DNA from: an uncultured Cohaesibacter sp.
Lineage (GTDB): Bacteria > Pseudomonadota > Alphaproteobacteria > Rhizobiales > Cohaesibacteraceae
DNA length: 64,000 nt
Direction of reading: 5' to 3'
Assembly: GCF_963676275.1 (NCBI RefSeq)
Contig: NZ_OY781091.1
Span: 2,396,775-2,460,774 of the forward strand
The translations under genes were made by a program, and so were the position numbers. A model generated the notes under the pieces. It worked only from the letters and a program-made list of their open reading frames with translations. It was not told the DNA's origin and made no database searches. This document shows positions 9,057 to 17,498 of the stretch, one piece after another (the stretch's first letter is position 1; every line of letters begins with the position of its first letter).

Positions 9057-10175
9057 TCAGTATGCTTGTCGATACATTGATTCGATATCTGCAACAGACA
9101 GGTCAACAGGGTTCCAGTCGAGCAGACGGCGAATGTCGTGCGCTTCGGCAGCCATGGAAGCAAGATCAGCTTCAGGCACACCATAGGCACGCAGCCTCAT
9201 GTCAAGCCCGAGCGACTCACAAAAGGCCTTCGCGCCAGCCAGAACCTCTGGTGTGGTCACGCCGGAAAAACCCAGAGCGGCGCAGATCTGCGCGGTTTTT
9301 TCTGGTGCAGCAGGAGCATTGGCGGCCAGCGTGTGAGGGAAAATCAGCGCGTTGGCAATGCCATGGGCCAATTTATAGCGCGTGCCAAGTGGGTAGGAGA
9401 TGGCATGACCCGAGGTGGTATTGACCGGCCCAAGGCAGACCCCGCCATAGAAAGCAGCCAGCGCAAGGCCTGTGCGCGCTTCCTTGTCCGAGCCGTCATC
9501 AACTGCGCGCTTGAGATATTTACCAACGAGTTCAATGCCTTGCAGCGCATAATTGTCAATGATCGGATGAGAGCGTTTCGACGTAAAGGCCTCAACACAA
9601 TGGGCCATGGCGTCAACGCCCGTTGCAGCCGTCACCATTGCAGGGACAGTCATGGTCATGGCCGGATCGATGATCGCCAGATCGGCCAGCATATGGACGC
9701 TTTCCGTGGCCACCTTGCTGTTGCTTTCCGGATTTGTAACCAGCGCTCTGGTACCAACCTCTGATCCTGTGCCTGCTGTGGTCGGAATCTGGACAAGACC
9801 AACCTTGCGCCCCAAGGCACGCCCCGGTCCCGAGATATCCTTGAATTCGCAATCCTGCCAAACAAGAACGGCAACCAGCTTGGCCAGATCCATCGCCGAA
9901 CCGCCCCCAAAACCGATGACCACATCGCATCCGGTCGCAGCTTCTACTGCCTTGTTGAGATTGGGAATATCCGGCTCAGGCACGACATCGCCGAAACATG
10001 TGGCATTCTTCAGCCCGAGCAGCTCCATGCGGGCGACATTGACAGCATCGGCAACAACGAAAGGAGCCTTGTATCCCTTCTGTGCAATCCAGTCTGCCAG
10101 GGTACCTATAGTCCCTTCACCAAACCTTATGACAGACGGGAACTGCATTTCGAGTGGACTAGTAAGAGTGAGCAT
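9057..10175 (-). CDS. Iron-containing (group III) alcohol dehydrogenase
   Basis: This 372-residue NAD(P)-dependent dehydrogenase has a Rossmann-like nucleotide region (DVVIGFGGGSAMDLAKL near residue 85-100) and helical metal-binding half. The metal ligands sit in MAHCVEAFTSKRSHP and HGIANALIFPHTLAAN. The start is the ATG at 10175, nine bases after GGGAGG; the upstream TTG codon in frame would overlap that site. The gene is divergent from the TTT transporter operon, so it probably belongs to the acid-sugar module, where it could oxidise or reduce a small aldehyde/alcohol such as glycolaldehyde, a lactaldehyde or a semialdehyde. Maleylacetate reductase and 4-hydroxybutyrate dehydrogenase are related families. 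Confidence 0.88.
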   Translation of the reverse strand: MLTLTSPLEMQFPSVIRFGEGTIGTLADWIAQKGYKAPFVVADAVNVARMELLGLKNATCFGDVVPEPDIPNLNKAVEAATGCDVVIGFGGGSAMDLAKLVAVLVWQDCEFKDISGPGRALGRKVGLVQIPTTAGTGSEVGTRALVTNPESNSKVATESVHMLADLAIIDPAMTMTVPAMVTAATGVDAMAHCVEAFTSKRSHPIIDNYALQGIELVGKYLKRAVDDGSDKEARTGLALAAFYGGVCLGPVNTTSGHAISYPLGTRYKLAHGIANALIFPHTLAANAPAAPEKTAQICAALGFSGVTTPEVLAGAKAFCESLGLDMRLRAYGVPEADLASMAAEAHDIRRLLDWNPVDLSVADIESMYRQAY

Positions 10176-10572
10176 CTGTTGATTTCCTCCCAGCAAATAT
10201 TTTCTGGACTTGCAAATTTACGAGACGAGACCGCGTCTCTTGATCATTCTCTGCCCCAAACTGCGCCCAATTCAAATATTTGTCAATCTTGTATTTACAT
10301 GTAAAATTAGACTTTCAGCGAAGTCAAAGCCCCAAGAGAACGAAATCGGAAAACTTGTAAAATCAAATTTATCACGCAGTTTCAACACATTAAATATATT
10401 ATTTTTACAACATCAAGCGATATTAGCCGGAGCAGCAGAAGCAAAATTAACTAGACCATTCGCCAAATCAAACAAACTAGGTTGACAAATTGGCAGATTG
10501 TCAGCATGGTATCAATGAAGGCTCGAGGAGACCTTTGGGGCTTAGCATTTCTGCCCCATTTTGGAGGACTAA
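10176..10572. promoter_or_regulatory. Divergent control region of the alcohol dehydrogenase and TTT transporter genes
   Basis: 397 AT-rich bases without a credible gene. It contains a perfect 12-base palindrome TTTACATGTAAA at 10294-10305 and a second dyad TGACAA (10483-10488) with TTGTCA (10498-10503). The second overlaps a TTGACA box (10482-10487) suitable as a -35 element of the + strand operon. CTTGTAAAAT-type sequences recur (around 10353). One or both dyads are candidates for the GntR protein at 16.7-17.5 kb. Confidence 0.5.
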
Positions 10573-11049
10573 ATGTCGACAGTATCAGAACGTAAAAGCG
10601 ACATGTGGATTGGCAGTGGCTTGCTGATCTTCTGCGCCATTTCAGCATGGCTTACGCTGGACATCAAAAGCGGAATGGGCAATTCGGTTGCCGGCCCATC
10701 CATGGTCCCATGGATCATGATAGGGGGCACCGCACTGTTATCTCTTCTTTTGATTTTTCGTGCCAAAGCCATCAGCAATGGCAAAGAAGCCCAAACCATT
10801 TCCATGCCCGACGCGCAAACTTTGCTCATCATGCTCTCTTTTGCGCTGCTTCTGGTCGCCTACGCCATTGCGTTCTATCCAATAGGCTACATACCAGCCA
10901 CGCTCGTGACCTTTTTCGTTGGTCTCTGGTTGCTGGGAGAAAGGCGCTGGCCCGTCTTTGCCCTGTTCCCGGTGATCATGACACTCGCCGTCTATTATGG
11001 CTTCACAGAACTTCTGTCGGTCTGGCTGCCAACCGCTTTCTTCAGTTAG
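10573..11049 (+). CDS. TctB-family small membrane subunit of a TTT transporter
   Basis: This 158-residue protein has four hydrophobic segments (about residues 11-28, 43-60, 82-103, 108-150), the layout of the TctB family (PF07331), the small subunit of tripartite tricarboxylate transporters. The ATG follows TTGGAGGACTAA, a strong ribosome site. It is first in an operon with TctC-like and TctA-like genes. Sequence conservation is always low in this family, so the assignment leans on topology and neighbours. Confidence 0.85.
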   Translation: MSTVSERKSDMWIGSGLLIFCAISAWLTLDIKSGMGNSVAGPSMVPWIMIGGTALLSLLLIFRAKAISNGKEAQTISMPDAQTLLIMLSFALLLVAYAIAFYPIGYIPATLVTFFVGLWLLGERRWPVFALFPVIMTLAVYYGFTELLSVWLPTAFFS

Positions 11050-11081
11050 CAGTCACACTGTTTAATCTCGGGAGGATACAG

Positions 11082-12047
11082 ATGAAAATATCACTATTGA
11101 CCCTTTCCGTTGCTGCAACAGCAGTAATGGCAGCAGGCACCGTTTCTGCAGCAGATTTCCCGGCTCGCCCCATTCAGGTTGTCGTACCTTACTCCGCAGG
11201 CGGCTCCACAGACCTGTCCCTGCGCGTATTTGCTGATGTCTTTGAAAAGAATTTCGAAGGCAAACAGATGGTGATCCGCAACCAGCCCGGTGGTGGTGGC
11301 GCAATCGGCACGTCTGCCGCAGCTCATGGTCGCCCGGACGGCTATACCATCGGCGCCGCAGCTCAGGGTCCAATTGCCATCAAGCCACATATCGGCGGCA
11401 CAGACTATGAAGTCGATTCTTTCAACTATGTTGGCCTGTTTGCCCGATCTCTACAGGTAATGGTCGCTTGTAAAGATGCGCCATTCACCGACTATGACAG
11501 CTTCATTGAATATGCCAAGGCCAACAAGCCTCAGGTAGGCAACTCGGGCGCTGGCGGAGCCAACCAGATTTCGGCTGAAGCCTTTGCCGAAGCTGCAAAT
11601 ATCAAGATTGAATCCATCCCGTTTGAAGGCTCTTCCAAGGCCCGCACAGCCTGTATCGGCGGTCACATCGACGCCATGGTCGCGTCTCCAGCAGAAGCCA
11701 AGGCTGCCTCGGAAGCCGGTCAGATGACCCCGATCTTCGTCATGGAAGACAAACGCATCGATCTGTTCCCGGATACGCCAACGGCCGTTGAAAAGGGTGT
11801 CGATTTCACCTGGTCTTCCTGGAAAGGCCTCGTCGCTCCGAAAAATATCGACGCTGACGCTCTGGCATGGCTGCGCGAAGCCGTTCAGAAGGTTGCGACC
11901 GACCCGGCTTTCATCAAGAAGATGACCGACATGGGCGAATTCGTGACCTACGAAGATGCTGAAACCTTCGAGAAGCGCGTACACAAAGATAGCGACGTCG
12001 CCAAAAAGGTCCTCGAAGATCTCGGCATGCTCGGCATGAACAAGTAA
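11082..12047 (+). CDS. TctC-family periplasmic binding protein of a TTT transporter
   Basis: This 321-residue protein has a signal peptide (MKISLLTLSVAATAVMAAGT, cleavage near SAADFPARP). The family opening FPARPIQVVVPYSAGGSTDL and the ligand-loop NQPGGGGAIGTSAAA are both clear. The ATG at 11082 sits seven bases after GGGAGGA; an open frame runs upstream but lies over tctB. Family members bind carboxylates (citrate, aromatic acids, amino acids, sugar acids). The surrounding enzymes suggest a hydroxylated C4-C6 acid here. Its gene is followed by a strong hairpin before the permease gene. Confidence 0.93.
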   Translation: MKISLLTLSVAATAVMAAGTVSAADFPARPIQVVVPYSAGGSTDLSLRVFADVFEKNFEGKQMVIRNQPGGGGAIGTSAAAHGRPDGYTIGAAAQGPIAIKPHIGGTDYEVDSFNYVGLFARSLQVMVACKDAPFTDYDSFIEYAKANKPQVGNSGAGGANQISAEAFAEAANIKIESIPFEGSSKARTACIGGHIDAMVASPAEAKAASEAGQMTPIFVMEDKRIDLFPDTPTAVEKGVDFTWSSWKGLVAPKNIDADALAWLREAVQKVATDPAFIKKMTDMGEFVTYEDAETFEKRVHKDSDVAKKVLEDLGMLGMNK

Positions 12048-12074
12048 TCGCACATTGATAGATGCGAAATCCTA

Positions 12075-12099
12075 CCGGAGCGCACCCCTCGCGCTCCGG
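12075..12099 (+). other. Intercistronic hairpin after the TctC-like gene
   Basis: CCGGAGCGC at 12075-12083 pairs perfectly with GCGCTCCGG at 12091-12099 (9 bp, 7-base loop) with no T-run after it. Best read as a 3'-end stabiliser or processing site rather than a full terminator. Confidence 0.75.
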
Positions 12100-12167
12100 C
12101 CTCCAAACATAACAACTGTCACGTCTCAAGACGAAGACATATTCAGCATACTGCCTGAAAGTTGACC

Positions 12168-13670
12168 ATGGACACGCTCTCCTATCTTGCACCTCTATTC
12201 CACTTCGACGTTCTCTGGACCATTGCGCTGGGCACGTTGGGCGGGCTGGTAATCGGCGCCCTGCCTGGCCTGACAGCCACCATGGGCGTTGCACTGCTCA
12301 TTCCACTGACCTTCAGCATGACGCCCGTCATGGGCCTAAACATGCTGATCGGCATTTATATTGGTGGCATCTATGGCGGGTGTGTTTCATCCATTCTGCT
12401 CAGAACCCCCGGCACCCCGGCCTCTGCGGCCACCGTTCTGGATGGCTATCCGATGGCCCAGAAAGGGCAGGCGGGCAAGGCGCTGGGCATGGCGACCATC
12501 GCCTCAACCATTGGCGGCCTGATTGCCGCTGTCGTTCTGGCCACACTGGCCCCGCAGCTTGCCAGCGTAGCCCTTGAATTCGGCGCCCCGGAATATTTCG
12601 CTCTCGCCCTGTTTGGCCTGACGATCATCGCGTCGCTCTCGGGAGATCTGGTCAAGGGTGCGATTTCCGGCCTGCTGGGAATTCTCATTTCATGTGTTGG
12701 TGCCGACCCGATTTCCGGCATCATGCGCTACACCTTTGGCATCAACGGTTTTGCATCGGGCTTTGCCTTCACCCCGGCTCTGATCGGCCTGTTTGCCCTG
12801 TCTGAAGTCTTCACCCAGCTGGAGCGCCTGACTGTCAAGGACGATACGATCATTACCAATGTAACAGGTCGCTGGCCTTCAATGAAGGAAATGAAAGAAA
12901 GCGCCTCCGCCTTGATACGCGGATCGATTATCGGCACATTCATCGGCATCGTTCCGGGCACCGGCTCGGGCACGGCATCGTGGATTTCCTATAATGAAGC
13001 CCGCCGCGCCTCCAAGACTCCTGAGAAATTTGGCACAGGTCACGTTCCTGGCGTTGCCGCTACCGAAAGCGCCAACAACGCGGTTTGCGCCTCCGCCCTT
13101 ATTCCGCTGCTGGCACTGGGCGTCCCCGGCGACGTTGTTACCGCAGTTCTCATGGGCGGGCTGATGATTCAGGGCCTTGCCCCCGGACCGATGCTGTTCC
13201 AGACCAACCCCGATGTTGTTGTCGGCATTTTCGGCGGAACCTTTATCGCAACCATCTTCATGTTCATCTTCGGCATGGCGCTGATCCCGCTCTTCTCGAA
13301 AATCCTGATGGTTCCGCGCAGAATGCTCACCATCTCCATCGTTATCTTCTGCTTCATCGGCTCCTTCTCGATCAACCTCAATCAGGTGGATCTGCTGACG
13401 ATGGTTGGCTTCGGCATTCTCGGCTGGGGCATGCAGAAATTCGGCTTCAGTCAGGCCGCGCTGTGTATCGCACTGATCCTTGGCCCGATGATGGAATCCA
13501 ACCTGCGCCGCGGCCTCTTGCAGACCGGCGACAATGTGCTGGAATTCGTCTCTGGCCCGATCACCATCCTGTTTCTTGGCCTGACGGTTCTGTCCCTTGG
13601 CTGGCCGTTCATTTCACAGGCCATCGCCAATTCCAAGAAATCCAAACAAGCTACAAACCCAACGGAGTAA
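12168..13670 (+). CDS. TctA-family large membrane subunit of a TTT transporter
   Basis: This 500-residue inner-membrane protein with about a dozen helices is the transport subunit. The TctA hallmarks are GGLVIGALPGLTATMGVALL near residue 23, NMLIGIYIGGIYGGCVSSIL near 60-80, and the repeat-like TPGTPASAATVLDGYP. A second inverted-repeat half follows with GIVPGTGSGTASWISYN and ALGVPGDVVTAVLMGG. The start is the ATG at 12168 rather than the TTG two codons earlier; the ribosome site is weak. It ends 3 bases before the DapA-family gene, so transport and catabolism are cotranscribed. Confidence 0.95.
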   Translation: MDTLSYLAPLFHFDVLWTIALGTLGGLVIGALPGLTATMGVALLIPLTFSMTPVMGLNMLIGIYIGGIYGGCVSSILLRTPGTPASAATVLDGYPMAQKGQAGKALGMATIASTIGGLIAAVVLATLAPQLASVALEFGAPEYFALALFGLTIIASLSGDLVKGAISGLLGILISCVGADPISGIMRYTFGINGFASGFAFTPALIGLFALSEVFTQLERLTVKDDTIITNVTGRWPSMKEMKESASALIRGSIIGTFIGIVPGTGSGTASWISYNEARRASKTPEKFGTGHVPGVAATESANNAVCASALIPLLALGVPGDVVTAVLMGGLMIQGLAPGPMLFQTNPDVVVGIFGGTFIATIFMFIFGMALIPLFSKILMVPRRMLTISIVIFCFIGSFSINLNQVDLLTMVGFGILGWGMQKFGFSQAALCIALILGPMMESNLRRGLLQTGDNVLEFVSGPITILFLGLTVLSLGWPFISQAIANSKKSKQATNPTE

Positions 13671-13673
13671 ACC

Positions 13674-14558
13674 ATGACCAAAGAGGCATATGTTGCACTC
13701 GTCACATGTTTCAATGAAGACGAGACACTCAATTACGAAGCAACCCGCGCTCAGGTACGTCGTCAGATCGAAGCAGGAAACAACATCCTGTGCGCAGGTA
13801 CGAACGGCGATTTCTCTGCCCTTACCTTCGATGAAAAGGTTCGCCTGACCGAGGAAGTGGTCTCCGAAACCCAGGGCAAATGCAAGGTCATCGTCAATGC
13901 CGGCATGCCCGCCACCTTCGAGACCGTCAAGCTCGCCAAGGAATTTGATCGCATCGGCGTTGATGGCATCGCAGTGATCGCACCATTCTTCATCGCTTGC
14001 ACGCAGGATGGTCTGGAACGCCACTATCTGACCGTGGCAGACGCGGTAAATACCCCGATCTATCTCTATGATATTCCGGCACGCACCCAGAATCACATTG
14101 AACCTGAAACGGCCCGCAAGCTCTCTGCGCACCCCAACATCGCCGGTATCAAGGATTCCGGCGGCCAGCAGGATACGCTGGAAGCCTATATGCAGATCGG
14201 CAAGGAAGTGGAAGGCTTTGACGTCTATTCCGGCCCTGACCATCTGGTTCACTGGGCTCTTAAGAACGGCGCCGCTGGCTGCATTTCCGGCCTTGGCAAC
14301 GTGATGCCTGAAGTGTTGGCCAAAATCGTTTCCTGCTTCAATGCCGGCGACGAGGAGGGCGCAGCCGCAGCTCAGGAGATCTATGGCAATTTCCGCAAGG
14401 ACCTCTATGGCCTCGGCTTCCCGCCAGCCATGGTCAAGCGCGCCCTTTGGGTCATGGACCATTCCGTTGGCGCATCCCGTCAGCCAGCCCTGTTGCCGGA
14501 TCCCGAGCAGGACAAGCAGGTTGAAGCCCTTCTCAAGAAATATGGGCTGATCAAATAA
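13674..14558 (+). CDS. Dihydrodipicolinate synthase/N-acetylneuraminate lyase-family aldolase or dehydratase
   Basis: This 294-residue class I (Schiff-base) enzyme has a TIM-barrel fold. The active-site loop AGTNGDFSALTFDEK (residues 41-55) replaces the GTTGE of true DapA. The catalytic tyrosine is in IYLYDIPART (about Y132) and the Schiff-base lysine in NIAGIKDSGG (about K160). The TctA-coupled, acid-sugar setting and the altered loop argue against lysine synthesis and for cleavage or dehydration of a 2-oxo-3-deoxy or 2-oxo-hydroxy acid, such as 2-oxo-3-deoxy-pentonate or 4-hydroxy-2-oxoglutarate. Its stop overlaps the next start by one base. Confidence 0.9.
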   Translation: MTKEAYVALVTCFNEDETLNYEATRAQVRRQIEAGNNILCAGTNGDFSALTFDEKVRLTEEVVSETQGKCKVIVNAGMPATFETVKLAKEFDRIGVDGIAVIAPFFIACTQDGLERHYLTVADAVNTPIYLYDIPARTQNHIEPETARKLSAHPNIAGIKDSGGQQDTLEAYMQIGKEVEGFDVYSGPDHLVHWALKNGAAGCISGLGNVMPEVLAKIVSCFNAGDEEGAAAAQEIYGNFRKDLYGLGFPPAMVKRALWVMDHSVGASRQPALLPDPEQDKQVEALLKKYGLIK

Positions 14559-15520
14559 TGGTTAAGGTACTCACCACTTCACCCGGCTTTGGCAAACATG
14601 GCCGGGTGCCGGATGAAATTGCGGCTCACGGGTGGGAACTCGTGCGCTGTGATGACACCTCCAAGCCAGACGGAGGCGTTTCCGAACAGATCGCCGACGC
14701 AGACATTCTGGTTGTTGGTCTGGTGCCGGTAACCGCCGATACCCTGATCGGCGCCAACAAGCTCAAGGCGGTCATCAAACATGGGGTAGGGGTCGACAAT
14801 ATCGACATTCCGACCTGCACAGCCCAAAATCTCCCGGTTTGCAACACCCCCGCCGCCAATGCAGACGCTGTGGCCGAACTGGCCGTTGGCTTCATGTATG
14901 CCATGGCACGCTTCATACCGCAGGGGCATGTGTGCGTTACGTCGGGCAAATGGGAACGCCGCGTCGGCACCCAGCTTGGCGGCAAGACACTCGGTATCGT
15001 CGGCCTTGGCAATATCGGAAAACGCCTTGCCAAGCTGGCCATTGGCATCGGCATGAAGGTCATCGCGACCGACCCCTATGCTGACATGGCTTTCGCCGAG
15101 GAAAACATGATCGAGATCCTCTCTCTCGAGCAATTGCTCGGCAAGGCAGATTATGTCTCCCTGCATATTTTCGGCGGCAAGGACAATGCCGCCCTGATCA
15201 ATGCCGACACCATCGCCAAGATGAAACCGGGCGCCAAGCTGATCAATCTGGCCCGTGGCGAAGTGGTCGATCTGGATGCCATTTCAGCGGCCCTTGAAAG
15301 CGGGCTGCTGGGCGGAGTTGCCATCGACGCCTATGTCACCGAGCCACCTGAAATCTCGCATCCGGTTTTCAGTCACCCCAATGCGATCTTCACCCCGCAT
15401 TCGGGCGCTGATACCAAGGAAGCGGTCGAGAATGTTGGGCTGATGGTCGTCGAGGATATCGCGACCATTCTGGATGGTAAAACGCCAAAACGCTGCCTCA
15501 ATGCCAGCGATCTGAAATAG
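14558..15520 (+). CDS. D-2-hydroxyacid dehydrogenase (phosphoglycerate dehydrogenase-like)
   Basis: This 320-residue NAD-dependent oxidoreductase has the nucleotide fold [20 protein letters not shown] at about residues 148-167. The catalytic triad is visible as R in NLARGEVVD (about 230), E in [11 protein letters not shown] and H in FTPHSGADT. The length fits short phosphoglycerate dehydrogenase-like enzymes that lack the regulatory ACT domain. Start and preceding stop overlap (TAATG), implying translational coupling. In this module it could oxidise the imported D-2-hydroxyacid or reduce a 2-oxo product such as hydroxypyruvate or tartronate semialdehyde. Serine synthesis is unlikely given the context. 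Confidence 0.9.
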   Translation: MVKVLTTSPGFGKHGRVPDEIAAHGWELVRCDDTSKPDGGVSEQIADADILVVGLVPVTADTLIGANKLKAVIKHGVGVDNIDIPTCTAQNLPVCNTPAANADAVAELAVGFMYAMARFIPQGHVCVTSGKWERRVGTQLGGKTLGIVGLGNIGKRLAKLAIGIGMKVIATDPYADMAFAEENMIEILSLEQLLGKADYVSLHIFGGKDNAALINADTIAKMKPGAKLINLARGEVVDLDAISAALESGLLGGVAIDAYVTEPPEISHPVFSHPNAIFTPHSGADTKEAVENVGLMVVEDIATILDGKTPKRCLNASDLK

Positions 15521-15578
15521 GCGAGAACAATTGGGAGAGGGCTGCAAAGCCCTTCCTTTCATTTCCAAGGAGAAAGAC

Positions 15579-16565
15579 ATGTCAAACAGCCCCGTTGTCA
15601 TCACCATGGGCGATCCGTCCGGCGTCGGCGCGGAAGTGACCATCAAAGCCATGGCAGCGCTTTCTGCCGAGCAAAGGGCCCAATATGCCGTGATCGGCGA
15701 TATGGATACATTGGAACGCGCCAAGGCTGTCTGCAACGTCGATCTGCCGCTGCATGCCTACGGAACCGATGCTCCGGAAGAATCTCTCGCCGTCATCCAT
15801 ATTCCCGTCGAAGGTCTGCCCGGAGAATTCGGCGTGCTCTCGCCCGCCTGTGGCGAAGCATCTTTCCAGTTCATCAAAAAGGCGGTCGAAATGGTTTCGG
15901 CAGGCGAGGCGGCCTGCATCGTGACGGCACCGATCAACAAGGCCGCGCTCAATGCCGCAGGTCACCATTATGATGGCCATACCGGCATGCTCGCCCATCT
16001 GACCGGCTCGAAGAGTTCCTTCATGCTGCTGGCATCGGAAACCCTCAATGTGCTGCATGTTTCCACCCATGTGTCGCTCAAAACAGCCATCGAGCGCGCC
16101 ACCCCCGAGCGTATTCTCGATACCATTCGCATGGGCCACAGACATTTCAAGCGCATGGGCTATGAAAATCCACGCATCGCTGTCGCCGGTATCAATCCTC
16201 ATTGCGGTGAGGGCGGCCTTTTCGGCAATGAAGATGACGACCAGACCTTGCCGGGAATCGAAATGGCCCAGAAGGAAGGCATCAATGTTGTAGGCCCGGT
16301 TCCTGCAGACACCGTCTATTACCGGGCTCACTCTGGAGCTTTTGATCTGGTGATCGCGCAATATCACGATCAGGGCCATATCCCGATCAAGATCATTGCC
16401 TTTGATTCTGCCGTCAATGTATCGCTTGGTCTGCCAATCGATCGCTGCTCGGTTGACCATGGAACGGCCTTTGACATTGCCGGCACCGGCAAGGCAAACC
16501 ACGTCAACATGCTCAGCACCCTAAATTACGCAAGCAAACTTGCGCAAACCCGGGACAAGAGATGA
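15579..16565 (+). CDS. pdxA2: PdxA2-like 4-phospho-acid-sugar dehydrogenase (4-hydroxythreonine-4-phosphate dehydrogenase family)
   Basis: This 328-residue member of the PdxA family carries [19 protein letters not shown] at the start. Metal ligands are expected in [21 protein letters not shown] and [12 protein letters not shown], the last being the strongest family signature. The ATG at 15579 follows AAGGAGAAAG. In D-threonate-type pathways PdxA2 oxidises and decarboxylates the 4-phosphate made by a DUF1537 kinase, giving dihydroxyacetone phosphate and CO2. The DUF1537 gene lies convergent 930 bases downstream, so that role fits better than pyridoxine synthesis. The exact tetronate isomer is not decidable from sequence. 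Confidence 0.9.
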   Translation: MSNSPVVITMGDPSGVGAEVTIKAMAALSAEQRAQYAVIGDMDTLERAKAVCNVDLPLHAYGTDAPEESLAVIHIPVEGLPGEFGVLSPACGEASFQFIKKAVEMVSAGEAACIVTAPINKAALNAAGHHYDGHTGMLAHLTGSKSSFMLLASETLNVLHVSTHVSLKTAIERATPERILDTIRMGHRHFKRMGYENPRIAVAGINPHCGEGGLFGNEDDDQTLPGIEMAQKEGINVVGPVPADTVYYRAHSGAFDLVIAQYHDQGHIPIKIIAFDSAVNVSLGLPIDRCSVDHGTAFDIAGTGKANHVNMLSTLNYASKLAQTRDKR

Positions 16566-16610
16566 GGCCAAGCATGCCACGATCCCGGATCAAACAAGAT
16601 CCACCTTCAC

Positions 16611-16635
16611 GGGAGCCTCAGGGCTCCCTTTTTTT
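16611..16635 (+). terminator. Terminator of the TTT/acid-sugar operon
   Basis: GGGAGCC (16611-16617) pairs with GGCTCCC (16622-16628), four-base loop, followed by seven T. Confidence 0.92.
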
Positions 16636-16659
16636 CTTGATCAGAGAAACCGGCAAAAC

Positions 16660-16691
16660 AAAAAGCGCGCAGCCCCAAAAAGCATGCGCGC
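16660..16691 (-). terminator. Terminator of the kinase-GntR operon
   Basis: On the - strand GCGCGCA (16691-16685) pairs with TGCGCGC (16671-16665) and is followed by a T-run (16664-16660). The two convergent operons thus each have their own terminator. Confidence 0.85.
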
Positions 16692-16727
16692 CAATAGATA
16701 GCCAATAGAAGGGAGTGGCTGAAAGGT

Positions 16728-17471
16728 TTAATTCTCCGGCATGGTCAGATCGATGAGACCGCCGCCAAAAAGCCGGTCGCGGGAATGCTCAAGATGGGCC
16801 CGCATCAGCGAAGAAGCCAGATCGCAATCGTGATTCTTGATCGCCCGATATATCTCGTCATGCTCTTCAAACACATGATGCAGCGCCTTTCCGCCCTCAT
16901 TGAGCAGCGACTGGCCATGCATCTGCATCCCAACATAAATATGCTCACGTAGCGCGCGCATTGCCGTTTCGAAATAATGGTTGTTCGACGCCTTGGCGAT
17001 CGCGATATGGAAGGCAAAGTCGGCATCTTCGCGATGGACCAGACTGCCAGTCGCCATGCGCATCATTTCAAGGGCTTCTTCCATTTCAGCAAGAATGGTC
17101 TTGTTGTGACGCTTGGCAGCCAGCACCGCCGAGGTTGTTTCGAGATTGAGCCTGAATTCATAACAGCGCTGAATATCTGCAAGCGTCTCGACGCGGGCAA
17201 AGCCGACGGGCGAAACAGAAGGTGCCCGCACAAAATTGCCAGCACCTTGCCGGGCATAGATCATGCCTTCCTTGCGAAGCTTCTCCAGCGCGCTGCGCAA
17301 GACTGGTCTGGAAACCCCCAGTTCCTCGGACAGATGATGCTCGGAAGGCATGCGCTGATTGACCGGATAATCGCCATTTGAAATGCGGCTGAACAGGGTA
17401 TGATAGACCTTGTCAGCGAGCAGCCGTCTGGGCCGACTACGGGTTTCACTGCCTTCACTATTTTCAGTCAC
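16728..17471 (-). CDS. GntR-family regulator, FadR/FCD subfamily, of the acid-sugar module
   Basis: This 247-residue regulator has an N-terminal winged helix-turn-helix (residues 20-85: LADKVYHTLFSRISNGDYP, MPSEHHLSEELGVSRPVLRS) and a C-terminal all-helical FCD ligand domain. The FCD metal/ligand histidines are likely those in DFAFHIAIAKASNNHYF and HHVFEEH. The start is a GTG at 17471. It lies 27 bases after the DUF1537 kinase stop in the same orientation, so they are cotranscribed, and both face the PdxA2 operon. It most likely represses the TTT operon and its own operon until a sugar-acid inducer binds. Confidence 0.92.
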   Translation of the reverse strand: MTENSEGSETRSRPRRLLADKVYHTLFSRISNGDYPVNQRMPSEHHLSEELGVSRPVLRSALEKLRKEGMIYARQGAGNFVRAPSVSPVGFARVETLADIQRCYEFRLNLETTSAVLAAKRHNKTILAEMEEALEMMRMATGSLVHREDADFAFHIAIAKASNNHYFETAMRALREHIYVGMQMHGQSLLNEGGKALHHVFEEHDEIYRAIKNHDCDLASSLMRAHLEHSRDRLFGGGLIDLTMPEN

Positions 17472-17498
17472 TACACTAAACCTCTGAACGATTTCATT

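Noticed and set aside
10605-11081. Upstream extension of the TctC frame through tctB
   Set aside because: It overlaps the well-supported tctB gene in another frame; the signal peptide and ribosome site place the start at 11082.
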